Shown: piece after piece, positions 7,411 to 15,753 of the stretch
Numbering within the stretch: the stretch's first letter is position 1
Layout of the letters: each line of letters starts with the position of its first letter
Source of the DNA: Cellulomonas hominis
Lineage (GTDB): Bacteria; Actinomycetota; Actinomycetes; Actinomycetales; Cellulomonadaceae
DNA: 55,891 bases
Assembly (NCBI RefSeq): GCF_901521055.1
Contig: NZ_CABEGA010000027.1
Location: forward strand, 1 to 55,891
Reading direction: 5' to 3'
The notes under the pieces: generated by a model
Told to the model about the DNA's origin: nothing
Seen by the model: the letters and a program-made list of their open reading frames with translations, nothing else
Database searches by the model: none
Made by a program: the position numbers and the translations under genes

Positions 7411-9105
7411 TCAGGCCTGCTCCTCCGTCGCCTGCTCCAGGTCCTCGGCGTCGACGATCCGGTACGCGTAGCCCTGCTCCGCGAGGAACCGCTGCCGGTG
7501 CGCCGCGAAGTCCTGGTCGACGGTGTCCCGCGCCACCACGGCGTAGAAGTGCGCGGTGCGCCCGTCGCCCTTCGGCCGCAGCAGCCGGCCCAGGCGCTGC
7601 GCCTCCTCCTGCCGGGAGCCGAACGACCCCGACACCTGGATCGCCACGGACGCCTCGGGCAGGTCGATCGAGAAGTTCGCGACCTTCGACACCACGAGCG
7701 TGGTGATCTCGCCGGCGCGGAACGCGTCGAACAGCCGCTGCCGCTCGTTCACGCTGGTCGAGCCCGTGATCACCGGGGCGCCGATGTCGTCCGCGAGCTC
7801 CTCGAGCTGGTCGATGTACTGGCCGATGACCAGCGTCGGCTCCCCGGTGTGCTTCGCCACCAGCCGGCGCACGACGTCCGACTTGCCGGGGGCGCTCGCC
7901 GCGAGGCGGTACTTGTCCTCCGGCTCGGCGGTCGCGTACAGCATCCGGTCGCGCTCGGGCAGCGTGAGGCGGACCTCGACGCAGTCCGCGGGGGCGATGT
8001 AGCCCTGCGCCTCGATGTCCTTCCACGGGGCGTCGTACCGCTTCGGCCCGATGAGGCTGAACACCTCGTCCTCGCGGCCGTCCTCGCGCACCAGCGTGGC
8101 GGTGAGGCCGAGGCGGCGGCGCGCCTGCAGGTCGGCGGTCATCCGGAAGATCGGCGCGGGCAGCAGGTGCACCTCGTCGTAGACCACGAGGCCCCAGTCG
8201 CGGGCGTCCAGCAGCTCCAGGTGCGGGTAGACGCCCTTGCGGCGCATCGTCAGCACCTGGTAGGTCGCGATCGTGACCGGCCGGATCTCCTTGCGGGCAC
8301 CGGAGTACTCGCCGATCTCCTCCGGGGTCAGCGTGGTCCGGCGGATCAGCTCGTCGCGCCACTGCCGGGCGGACACCGTGTTGGTGACGAGGATGAGCGT
8401 CGTGGTCTTCGACCGGGCCATCGCCGCGGCGCCGACCAGCGTCTTGCCGGCCCCGCAGGGCAGCACGACGACGCCCGAGCCGCCGTGCCAGAACCCGTCG
8501 GCGGCCTCGGCCTGGTACGGGCGCAGCTGCCACGGGCGGGGTGCGCCGTCGGCGCCTGGGTTCGACTCCCCGGAGGTGTCGAGGTCGATCGCGTGGGCCT
8601 CGCCGTCGACGTAGCCCGCGAGGTCCTCCGCGGGCCAGCCGAGCTTGAGCAGCGCCTGCTTGAGCGTGCCGCGCTCCGAGGGGTGCACCACCACGTCGGT
8701 GCTGTCCAGCCGCTCGCCGACCAGGCCCTGGGTCCGCTTGGACCGCAGGACCTCCGCCAGCACCGCCGCGTCGAGCGCGTGCAGGACCAGCCCGTGGACC
8801 GGGTCCGCGACGAGCTGCAGGCGCCCGTACCGGGACATCGTCTCCGCGACGTCGACCAGCAGGGCGTGCGGCACCGGGTAGCGGGAGTACTCGAGCAGCA
8901 CGTCCACCACCTGCTCGGCGTCGTGGCCCGCCGCGCGGGCGTTCCACAGGCCGAGGGGGGTCAGGCGGTACGTGTGCACGTGCTCGGGCGCGCGCTCGAG
9001 CTCGGCGAACGGGGCGATCGCGCGGCGGCAGGCCTCCGCCCGGTCGTGGTCGACCTCGAGCAGGAGCGTCTTGTCGCTCTGGACGATCAGGGGTCCGTCG
9101 GTCAT
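7411..9105 (-). CDS. XPB/Ssl2-type DNA repair helicase
   Basis: 564 residues. The N-terminal ~190 residues form the helicase_C_3/XPB N-terminal region. Then come the motor motifs: RPYQAEA (195-201), Walker A LPCGAGKT (215-222), DEVH box 310-313, LTAT, and an XPB-type R-E-D at 340-342. Motif VI (QEEAQRLGRLLRPKG) and a C-terminal extension follow. This is the bacterial counterpart of the TFIIH 3'-5' helicase, which bacteria use in DNA repair, possibly with nucleases. ATG 9105 overlaps the stop of the helicase-associated gene (ATGA), so both are made together. All motifs needed for activity are visible. Confidence 0.93.
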   Translation of the reverse strand: MTDGPLIVQSDKTLLLEVDHDRAEACRRAIAPFAELERAPEHVHTYRLTPLGLWNARAAGHDAEQVVDVLLEYSRYPVPHALLVDVAETMSRYGRLQLVADPVHGLVLHALDAAVLAEVLRSKRTQGLVGERLDSTDVVVHPSERGTLKQALLKLGWPAEDLAGYVDGEAHAIDLDTSGESNPGADGAPRPWQLRPYQAEAADGFWHGGSGVVVLPCGAGKTLVGAAAMARSKTTTLILVTNTVSARQWRDELIRRTTLTPEEIGEYSGARKEIRPVTIATYQVLTMRRKGVYPHLELLDARDWGLVVYDEVHLLPAPIFRMTADLQARRRLGLTATLVREDGREDEVFSLIGPKRYDAPWKDIEAQGYIAPADCVEVRLTLPERDRMLYATAEPEDKYRLAASAPGKSDVVRRLVAKHTGEPTLVIGQYIDQLEELADDIGAPVITGSTSVNERQRLFDAFRAGEITTLVVSKVANFSIDLPEASVAIQVSGSFGSRQEEAQRLGRLLRPKGDGRTAHFYAVVARDTVDQDFAAHRQRFLAEQGYAYRIVDAEDLEQATEEQA

Positions 9106-11528
9106 ACGGGGCTCGTCCTCCGGACGTCGTCGGGGGTGTCGTGGTCGTCGACAGGGGTGACCGCGGCGACGCGGTGGGCCGCGACCACGATCTCGGCGTC
9201 CCGGGCGGTGTCGACCACGCGCACCCGTCCGCCGTCGACCCGCACCGGCCGCACGCGCCGCCGCTCCAGGTCGCCGCGCGAGCCGACCAGGTCGAGCCAC
9301 ACCTCGGTGTGCCCGGCCGCCGCCTCGCGCAGCAGGCCCAACGCCTCGGCGGGGTCGGCTGTTCCCCGGCCGGCCGCCCCGCGCGCGGCCGCCGTCCCGG
9401 CCGTGACCCCGGCGGCGCGCTCCCGCAGCGTGGGGGCGGTCGAGGGGGAGGGCACGGAGGCGGCGGAGGACACGGAGGCGGGCGAGGACGCGGAGGCGGG
9501 CGAGGACGCGGAGGCGGTCCGTGCCGCCTCGGCCCGCCGCAGCAGCCCGACGAGCGCGGTCGCCCGCTCGGCCGGGGGCACCGCCCCGCGCGCCGGCTCG
9601 TCCCCGCCGCGGTGCCGGCTCGCGGCGACCCGCCGGACGGTGGGCGCGGCGTGCAGGACCTGCCCGTCGGGGGTCTCGGCGACCGGTGCCAGGCCGTGCG
9701 CGCGCAGGGCCGCGAGCAGCTCGTGCAGCGGCGCCTGGGCGGCGAGCACGGTCGGCGCGAGCCGCACCAGCCCGAGCGACGCGTGCCGCGGGTCCTCGGC
9801 CAGGCCGGCGAGGAGGGCCGGGTCCTCGGTGCGGACGTAGGAGGAGGCCGCGCCGGTGCGGAGCCGACCGTGCCGGCGCGCGGCGTCCCGCACCAGGTAC
9901 TCCAGCGGCTGCGGGACGCCGCCGCGGGCGTGCCGGGCGAGGTCGTCCAGCAGGTCGTCGGCGGTCGCCCCGGCGTCCAGCGCCGACCGCACGGACTCCG
10001 GCGTGAACCGGACGGTCACCGCGCCGCCGCGGGACTCGACCCGCGCGCACGTCTCCAGCAGCGCCTCGAGCTCCTGGCCCGGGCGGCCCGGGACGATGCC
10101 CGTGAGGTCAGCCTGGAGCAGCAGGTCGTCGACCGCCGGGGGCAGGGCCGCCTCCAGGGCCGCCGCGAGCGCCGGCACCCGGTCGCCGTCGTCGAGCAGC
10201 GCGCGCCCGGCGGCCGACAGGGCCCCCGCGCCGAGCACGCCGACCCACCCGGCCTCGCGCAGCACGGCCTCGACGGCGTCCAGCGGCGGCACCGCCCGCG
10301 GCGTGCGCCATGACAGCGCCGCGCGGACCTGCCCGGGGTCGAACGCCGTGCCGGGCGGCGCGTCCGCCAGCAGCCCGAGCACCGCCTGGCGGAGCCGCGG
10401 GGCCCACGGGCGGCCGAGCTCCGGGCCGAGCGCCGCCCGGACCCCGCCCCGGTCGTCCCGGGTGCCGACCAGCGAGGGCGTCCGCGTGGTCGTCGACCAC
10501 CCGGCGGCCAGACGTGCCCACCGGGTCGCGAGGTCCTGGGACAGCCACTCGTCCGCGGCGGTGGTGGGCACGTGGTGCGGGGACTCCTCGCCGTCGTCCC
10601 GGACCAGCCCGCCGATGCCGGCGAGCTCGATCACGAACGCCGCCTCCGCCTCCGTGACCTCCAGGGCCTGCGCGGCGCGCCGCAGGTCCCGGACGCCGAC
10701 GCCGCCGGCCCGCAGCACCGGCGGCGGGGCGGCCTCCCAGAGCCGGACGAGCCCGGCGACCAGCCGTGCGGCGCGCTCGGCCGCGGTGGCGTGCTCCGCC
10801 TCGACGAGGGCGGGGTCCCGGCGCGGCAGGTCCTCGGGGGCCGGCGCGGTCGCGGGGCCGCGGTGGGTGCGGCCGTCGCGGAGCGCGAGCGCCACGGCGC
10901 GGGGCAGCACGACGTGCCGGTCGTCGGCGCGGGCGAGCAGCCCGAGGCGCAGCAGCTCGGTCACCGCGTCGGCCGCGGGGCCCGCGGTGGGCCGCACCCC
11001 GACGGGCGGTCCCCACGTGAGCGCGTCCAGGACGGCACGGCCCGCGGCGGGCGCCTGGGCGAGGAGCCCCGCCACCGCCTCGGGCGCGGGGTCGCGGGGT
11101 CCGGCGGCCGCGAGCCCCGCGACGGACGGCCCGAGCAGCTCGGCGACGCCGGGGGCCGGGCGCAGCAGCGGGTCGTTCGCCCGGCCGCCGACCGGGTGCA
11201 GCAGCGCCAGCTCCGTCGCCGCGGCGACCGCCGCGCGCACCGCGGGCGCCTCCGCGCGGGACGCCCCGACCGCCGCCACCACGTCGCGGGCCCGCGCACC
11301 GGCGTCGGGGCCGGCGCCCTCGACCAGCGCCACCACGGCCTCGACCGCCTGCAGGACGGCGGCGTCGATCCCCGCGAGCGCCCGTTCGAGGCTGGGCCGG
11401 CTGGTCGCACGCGCGGCGAGGGACGTCAGGGTGGCGGGTGAGGGGTGCGCCAGGTCCGGCCGCCGCAGGAGCAGGCGGACCAGCTCGTCGTCCGACCTGC
11501 TGCGCAGGTGCTCGCTGAACGTGGCCAT
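9102..11528 (-). CDS. Helicase-associated protein (XPB partner, Helicase_C_3-type)
   Basis: 808 residues from ATG 11528 (MATFSEHLRSRSDDELVRLLLRRPDL). A GTG 9 nt upstream is a weaker alternative. The family is the long actinobacterial helicase-associated protein that sits directly before an XPB helicase. It has no Walker motifs of its own and repeated Ala/Leu-rich helical segments that look like winged-helix repeats. Near residue 570-600 there is a helicase_C_3-like stretch. A Ser/Ala/Pro linker near 675-710 is encoded by an 18-bp tandem repeat around 9460-9513. The C-terminal ~100 residues contain a WYL-like region (LLREAAAGHTEVWLDLVG, then RRVRPVRVDGGRVRVVDT), which could sense nucleic acid. 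It is translationally coupled to the helicase. Confidence 0.8.
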   Translation of the reverse strand: MATFSEHLRSRSDDELVRLLLRRPDLAHPSPATLTSLAARATSRPSLERALAGIDAAVLQAVEAVVALVEGAGPDAGARARDVVAAVGASRAEAPAVRAAVAAATELALLHPVGGRANDPLLRPAPGVAELLGPSVAGLAAAGPRDPAPEAVAGLLAQAPAAGRAVLDALTWGPPVGVRPTAGPAADAVTELLRLGLLARADDRHVVLPRAVALALRDGRTHRGPATAPAPEDLPRRDPALVEAEHATAAERAARLVAGLVRLWEAAPPPVLRAGGVGVRDLRRAAQALEVTEAEAAFVIELAGIGGLVRDDGEESPHHVPTTAADEWLSQDLATRWARLAAGWSTTTRTPSLVGTRDDRGGVRAALGPELGRPWAPRLRQAVLGLLADAPPGTAFDPGQVRAALSWRTPRAVPPLDAVEAVLREAGWVGVLGAGALSAAGRALLDDGDRVPALAAALEAALPPAVDDLLLQADLTGIVPGRPGQELEALLETCARVESRGGAVTVRFTPESVRSALDAGATADDLLDDLARHARGGVPQPLEYLVRDAARRHGRLRTGAASSYVRTEDPALLAGLAEDPRHASLGLVRLAPTVLAAQAPLHELLAALRAHGLAPVAETPDGQVLHAAPTVRRVAASRHRGGDEPARGAVPPAERATALVGLLRRAEAARTASASSPASASSPASVSSAASVPSPSTAPTLRERAAGVTAGTAAARGAAGRGTADPAEALGLLREAAAGHTEVWLDLVGSRGDLERRRVRPVRVDGGRVRVVDTARDAEIVVAAHRVAAVTPVDDHDTPDDVRRTSPV

Positions 11529-11629
11529 CCGCACCACGATACGTTCCGGCCCGCCGCAGGGACGCGCCGGGGACCGGGTTCGGGGGTACGTTCGCAGTCA
11601 GCCGACCGACGTCCGACCGGAGGCGCGAC

Positions 11630-12847
11630 ATGCCGCTCGAACCCGCCGTCCTGGCCGACCTGCGCGCCGCCGCCCAGGCCCAGCTCCCGGACATCGCCGC
11701 CCTGCGGCACGCGCTGCACCGCACCCCCGAGGTGGGCCTGCACCTGCCGCGGACCCAGGCGCTGGTGCTCGAGGCCCTGGAGCCGCTCGGGCTGGAGGTC
11801 ACCACCGGCACCGCCCTGTCGTCCGTCGTCGCGGTGCTGCGCGGCGGGCGGCCCGGTCCCGCGGTGCTGCTCCGCGGCGACATGGACGCGCTGCCGGTCA
11901 CGGAGGACACGGGCGAGCCGTTCACGTCGGAGAACCCGGGCGTCATGCACGCGTGCGGGCACGACCTGCACGTCGCGGGCCTCGTCGGCGCCGCGCGGCT
12001 GCTGGCCGCCCGGCGGGAGGAGATCGCCGGCTCGGTCGTCCTCATGTTCCAGCCGGGGGAGGAGGGCGACCACGGCGCGCGGCTGATGATCGAGGAGGGC
12101 GTCCTGGACGCCGCGGGCCAGCGGGTCGTCGCCGCGTACGGGCTGCACGTGCTGTCGGCGCTGCTGCCGACCGGGATGGTCACCGGCCGGCCCGGGACCA
12201 TGCTCGCCGCGGCCGACACGGTGCACGTCACGGTGCACGGGCGCGGCGGTCACGGCTCCATGCCGCACCTCGCTCTGGACCCCGTGCCCGTCGCCGCCGA
12301 GATCGTCCTCGCCCTGCAGGCCGTGGTCACGCGGCAGTTCGACGTGTTCGACCCCGTCGTCGTCACCGTCGGCAAGATCGAGGCCGGCACCACCGACAAC
12401 GTCATCCCGTCGACAGCGCGCATCGAGGCGACCGTGCGGTCGTTCTCCGAGGACGTGCACCGCGTCGTCCCCGAGCGCCTGACCCGGGTGTGCGAGGGCG
12501 TCGCCGCGGCGCACGGGCTCACCGTCACGGTCGACTACCAGCGCGGCTACCCGGTCACGTCGAGCCCGCCCGGGGAGGCCGCCCGCGCCGCCCGCCTGGC
12601 CCGGGGGCTGTTCGGCGAGCGGGCGTTCCGCGACGCGCCCCAGCCGCTCGCCGGTGCCGAGGACTTCTCCTACGTCCTGCAGGAGGTGCCCGGCACCTAC
12701 GTCGCCGTCGGCGCGACCCTCGCCGACAACGACCCGCGCACCGCCCCGTACAACCACTCCGCGCAGGCGCGGTTCGAGGACGGGGCGCTCGCGGTCGGGC
12801 CGGCGGTGCTCGCGGCGCTCGCCCTGGACCGGCTCTCGGACGGCTGA
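11630..12847 (+). CDS. M20D amidohydrolase (hippurate/IAA-amino acid hydrolase type)
   Basis: 405 residues from ATG 11630 with GGAGG 8 nt upstream. The motifs are those of the M20D zinc/manganese aminoacylases: LRGDMDALP (81-89), MHACGHDLH (106-114) with the metal-binding Cys and His, GEEG (143-146) with the catalytic Glu, a lid domain with HGRGGHGSMPH, and a C-terminal AEDFSY. It should cleave N-acyl or N-aryl amino-acid amides in the cytosol; no signal peptide is present. Substrate cannot be told from sequence. It is divergent from the helicase operon across ~100 nt. A TACGTT box near 11588 is a possible -10. Confidence 0.9.
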   Translation: MPLEPAVLADLRAAAQAQLPDIAALRHALHRTPEVGLHLPRTQALVLEALEPLGLEVTTGTALSSVVAVLRGGRPGPAVLLRGDMDALPVTEDTGEPFTSENPGVMHACGHDLHVAGLVGAARLLAARREEIAGSVVLMFQPGEEGDHGARLMIEEGVLDAAGQRVVAAYGLHVLSALLPTGMVTGRPGTMLAAADTVHVTVHGRGGHGSMPHLALDPVPVAAEIVLALQAVVTRQFDVFDPVVVTVGKIEAGTTDNVIPSTARIEATVRSFSEDVHRVVPERLTRVCEGVAAAHGLTVTVDYQRGYPVTSSPPGEAARAARLARGLFGERAFRDAPQPLAGAEDFSYVLQEVPGTYVAVGATLADNDPRTAPYNHSAQARFEDGALAVGPAVLAALALDRLSDG

Positions 12848-12908
12848 GGGGGCCGAGGGGCCGAGGGGGCCGGGCGCGGGCTGATCAGCGGCTCCACCCG
12901 GTCGACGG

Positions 12909-12934
12909 CTCAGGTCAGCCTCGCTCGTGCCGAT
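12909..12934 (+). promoter_or_regulatory. FliA (sigma-28) promoter before EAL-HDOD gene
   Basis: CTCA at 12909-12912, exactly 16 nt, then GCCGAT at 12929-12934. This is identical in sequence and spacing to the promoters before flgB, flbD, fliM and cheA in this window. It places the EAL-HDOD gene, 12 kb from fliA, in the flagellar regulon. Predicted start of transcription is about 12945. Confidence 0.8.
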
Positions 12935-12994
12935 GAACCAGGTGTCATGCCCCCGTCGCGGGGCGACCCGTGCGCGCCGACCGGAGGGACACGC

Positions 12995-14287
12995 ATGGCC
13001 GGGATCACCGCCGGGCAGATGCCCGGCGCCACACGTGAGGTGTGCGTCGCCCGCCAGGGCATCTACGACGTGCTCTCGCGCCCCATCGGGCACGAGCTGC
13101 TCTTCCGTGCCAGCGCGCAGGCGGTCGACTCGGGCGTGCGCCCCGGCATCGACGACAACCGGGCGACCGCGACCGTCATCGTCGCGACGCTCACGGAGTT
13201 CGGCGTCGAGGACCTCGCGGGCAACGGCGACCTGTTCGTGAACGTGCCCCGGTCGTTCATCGTCGACGAGCTCCCCGTCGCCCTCGACCCGCACCGCGTG
13301 GTGCTGGAGGTCCTCGAGCAGGTCCCCGGCGACGACGAGGTGGTCGCGGGCGTCGAGCGCCTGCGCCGGCTGGGCTTCGGCATCGCGCTGGACGACTTCG
13401 TCCCCGGCGACGCCCGCTGGCGGCTGCTCCCGCTGTGCGACTACGTCAAGGTCGACATGTCCGACGTCGGCGACCGGCTCGCGGAATTCGCCGCGCAGCT
13501 CCGCCAGGAGGCGCCGCACGCCGCCCTGGTCGCCGAGCACGTCGAGGACGAGACCGACTTCCTCGCCGCCCAGGACGCCGGCTTCGACCTGTTCCAGGGC
13601 TACCACTTCCGCCGCCCGACGGTGCTGACCCGGCCGGCGCTCGCGCACCACGCGATGGTGGCCGGCCGGCTGCTCGTCCAGCTCGGCGACCCGCAGGTGT
13701 CCTACCGCCGGCTCGCCCGGCTGACCGCCGCCGACCCCGCCATCGCGCTCAAGGTGTTCCGCGTCGTCAACTCCGTGTCCGGCGCCGGCCGCACGGTGCG
13801 CAACCTGCACCAGGCCCTCGTGCTGCTCGGCCGGGAGCGGTTCCGCGCGATGCTGATCCTCGAGGTGCTGGCCACGGCCGGGCACCACGACGACGAGATC
13901 CCGCTCATGGCCCTCGCCCGGACGCGCGCCGCCGAGATCCTCGCGCCGCAGGACCCGCTGGAGGCGTCGACCGAGGCCCTGGTGCGCATCGTGTCCGAGC
14001 TGCTCGACGTCCCCGTGGCCGACCTCGACCCCGAGCTGCACCGGTCCCAGCCGAGCGCCCGGGTCGTCGCGGCCTGCGACGTGCTCGACGCCTACCTCGA
14101 CGCGATCGCCGAGGAGCAGGTGCCGAGCATCCGCTCGCCGTACTCCGCGCTGCACGTCTCGCTCGTGTACCTGACCGCCCTGCGGGAGGCCCGCGCCCTG
14201 CTCGCGACCGTGTACCAGCCGGTGCCGCACCTGCAGGCGCTACCGGGTGGTGCGGACGCGGGCGACGCGGACGTGGCGCTCGGCTGA
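12995..14287 (+). CDS. EAL-HDOD signalling protein (YuxH-like)
   Basis: 430 residues from ATG 12995, preceded by GGAGGGA. An in-frame ATG at 12947 is possible only as a leaderless start. Residues ~15-210 are a diverged EAL domain: GHELLFR at 32-38 keeps the EXLXR core, ALDDFVPGD and YVKVDM are recognisable, but several metal-binding acidic positions cannot be matched with confidence. Residues ~225-415 are an HDOD domain (LTAADPAIALKVFRVVNS, LLGRERFRAML). Such proteins usually bind rather than hydrolyse c-di-GMP, or act through protein contacts, and some affect motility. A perfect FliA promoter lies upstream, so a role in motility control is likely. Confidence 0.88.
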   Translation: MAGITAGQMPGATREVCVARQGIYDVLSRPIGHELLFRASAQAVDSGVRPGIDDNRATATVIVATLTEFGVEDLAGNGDLFVNVPRSFIVDELPVALDPHRVVLEVLEQVPGDDEVVAGVERLRRLGFGIALDDFVPGDARWRLLPLCDYVKVDMSDVGDRLAEFAAQLRQEAPHAALVAEHVEDETDFLAAQDAGFDLFQGYHFRRPTVLTRPALAHHAMVAGRLLVQLGDPQVSYRRLARLTAADPAIALKVFRVVNSVSGAGRTVRNLHQALVLLGRERFRAMLILEVLATAGHHDDEIPLMALARTRAAEILAPQDPLEASTEALVRIVSELLDVPVADLDPELHRSQPSARVVAACDVLDAYLDAIAEEQVPSIRSPYSALHVSLVYLTALREARALLATVYQPVPHLQALPGGADAGDADVALG

Positions 14288-14291
14288 CCGG

Positions 14292-14297
14292 TAGCCT
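14292..14297 (+). promoter_or_regulatory. Candidate -10 (TAGCCT) for the cold-shock/DUF3027 operon
   Basis: TAGCCT lies 58 nt before the chosen cold-shock start. Transcription would begin near 14304 and give a ~50-nt leader with an AGGGGA ribosome site. A leaderless GTG at 14304 is formally possible but would add 17 residues unlike the family. Confidence 0.4.
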
Positions 14298-14354
14298 GGT
14301 GACGTGCGGGCCGACGCCGGTCCGCACTTTCCGACGACACACCAGGGGATCGCA

Positions 14355-14738
14355 GTGCCCACCGGCAAGGTCAAGTGGTTCGACACCGATCGCGGGTTCG
14401 GCTTCATCGCCGCCGACGACGGCACCGAGGTGTTCCTCCACGCCTCCGCCCTGCCCGCGGGCATCGGCTCCCCCAAGCCGGGCACCCGGGTGGACTTCGG
14501 CGTGGCCGACGGCCGCCGCGGGCCCCAGGCGCTGTCCGTGAAGCTGCTCGACCCCGTGCCGTCGGTCGCGAAGACCGTCCGGAAGCCGGCCGACGACATG
14601 GCCGTCATCGTCGAGGACCTCATCAAGGTGCTCGACCGGGTCGGCAACGACCTGCGTCGCGGTCGTCACCCCGAGAAGTCCCGCGCCGAGCAGGTCGCCA
14701 CCCTGCTGCGCGCCGTCGCCGACGACCTCGAGGCCTGA
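14355..14738 (+). CDS. Cold-shock domain protein with C-terminal extension
   Basis: 127 residues from GTG 14355 (AGGGGA 7 nt upstream), so that the protein opens PTGKVKWFDTDRGFGFI like classic CspA proteins. The RNA-binding motifs are RNP1 GFGFI (14-18) and RNP2 VFLHA (26-30). The beta-barrel ends near residue 65. A further ~60 residues (helical, with VIVEDLIKVLDRVGNDLRRG) are absent from ordinary 67-residue Csps but common in one actinobacterial subgroup. It probably acts as an RNA or ssDNA chaperone. DUF3027 begins 1 nt after its stop, so it heads a four-gene overlapping unit. Confidence 0.9.
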   Translation: MPTGKVKWFDTDRGFGFIAADDGTEVFLHASALPAGIGSPKPGTRVDFGVADGRRGPQALSVKLLDPVPSVAKTVRKPADDMAVIVEDLIKVLDRVGNDLRRGRHPEKSRAEQVATLLRAVADDLEA

Positions 14739-14739
14739 G

Positions 14740-15753
14740 ATGGCCGCCGCAATCCAGGACGCCGTGCTCGGCGGCGCCGTCGACCTCGCCCGCGAGGCCG
14801 CCCTCGAGCTCGCCGAGCACCCCGCCGACGTCGGCGAGCACCTCGGCTTCACCGTCGACGCCGACCGGCTCGTCTCCCACCGGTTCGCCTGCACCGCCAA
14901 GGGCTACCGCGGCTGGGTGTGGACCGTCACGCTGGCCCGCGCCCCGCGCGCCCGCAAGGCCACCGTGTGCGAGGCCGTGCTGCTGCCCGGCGACGACGCC
15001 GTGCTCGCGCCGCCGTGGGTGCCGTGGGACGAGCGCCTGCGCCCCGGCGACATCGGCCCCGGCGACGTGCTGCCGTTCCGCCCCGACGACCCGCGCCTCG
15101 AGCCCGGCTGGACGCCCACCGGCGACCCGGAGCTCGACGAGGTCGCCATCGACGAGCTCGCGCTCGCCCGCAACCGGGTGCTGTCGCCCGTCGGGATCAG
15201 CGAGGCCGCCGAGCGGTGGTACCGCGGCCGCCAGGGCCCCGCGACCGCCGGTGCCGTCGCCTCCGCCGAGCCGTGCCTCACGTGCGGGTTCCTCATCCCG
15301 CTGCAGGGCCCGCTCGGCACCGTGTTCGGCGTGTGCGCCAACGAGTGGTCGCCCGACGACGGCAAGGTCGTCGCGCTGGAGCACGGCTGCGGCGCGCACT
15401 CCGAGACCGACGTCGAGCCCCGGCCGACCGACTGGCCCGAGGTGCCCGTGGCGCCCGAGCTGGTCGTCGAGCCGACGGCCGAGCTGGTCCGTGGCGGGGG
15501 TGCGGTCGCCGTCGAGCCGGTCGCCGCGGCGCAGCCGGAGCCGGCCGAGGTCGCGGACGACGCCGTGACCACCGTCGAGACCGTGACGGTGGAGACGGTG
15601 GACGTCGAGCTGGAGGTCAGCGTCGCGGGTACCGACGCCGCGGCGGTGGACACCGCGGCCGAGGACACCGCGTCCGATGACACCGCGTCCGACGGCTCCG
15701 CGCCCGGGGACACCGCCGGGGACGAGCCGCCGGCGTCGCACCCGGAGCCGTGA
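14740..15753 (+). CDS. DUF3027 family protein
   Basis: 337 residues. The conserved part (1-235) matches the actinobacterial DUF3027 family of unknown function: HRFACTAKGYRGWVWTVTLAR, then APPWVPWDERLRPGD, then RWYRGRQGP. It has four cysteines in a zinc-site-like arrangement: CLTC at 179-182, C199, and GCGAH at 216-220 with C217 and H220. Residues ~240-337 are an acidic Thr/Asp/Glu-rich tail with short repeats (DTAAEDTASDDTASD), probably disordered. It starts 1 nt after the cold-shock gene and its stop overlaps the next start (GTGA). Constant association with Csp suggests a nucleic-acid or ribosome-linked role, but that is inference. Confidence 0.85.
   Translation: MAAAIQDAVLGGAVDLAREAALELAEHPADVGEHLGFTVDADRLVSHRFACTAKGYRGWVWTVTLARAPRARKATVCEAVLLPGDDAVLAPPWVPWDERLRPGDIGPGDVLPFRPDDPRLEPGWTPTGDPELDEVAIDELALARNRVLSPVGISEAAERWYRGRQGPATAGAVASAEPCLTCGFLIPLQGPLGTVFGVCANEWSPDDGKVVALEHGCGAHSETDVEPRPTDWPEVPVAPELVVEPTAELVRGGGAVAVEPVAAAQPEPAEVADDAVTTVETVTVETVDVELEVSVAGTDAAAVDTAAEDTASDDTASDGSAPGDTAGDEPPASHPEP

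Noticed and set aside
12947..12994. ATG 12947 as the start of the EAL-HDOD protein
   Set aside because: It would have to be leaderless, and the 16 extra residues are low in complexity. ATG 12995 has a strong GGAGGGA site. It is kept only as an alternative.
11426..14230. Long minus-strand frame opposite the amidohydrolase and EAL-HDOD genes
   Set aside because: The composition is that of a shadow frame (His/Arg/Gly/Val-rich). Both plus-strand genes have intact catalytic or domain motifs.
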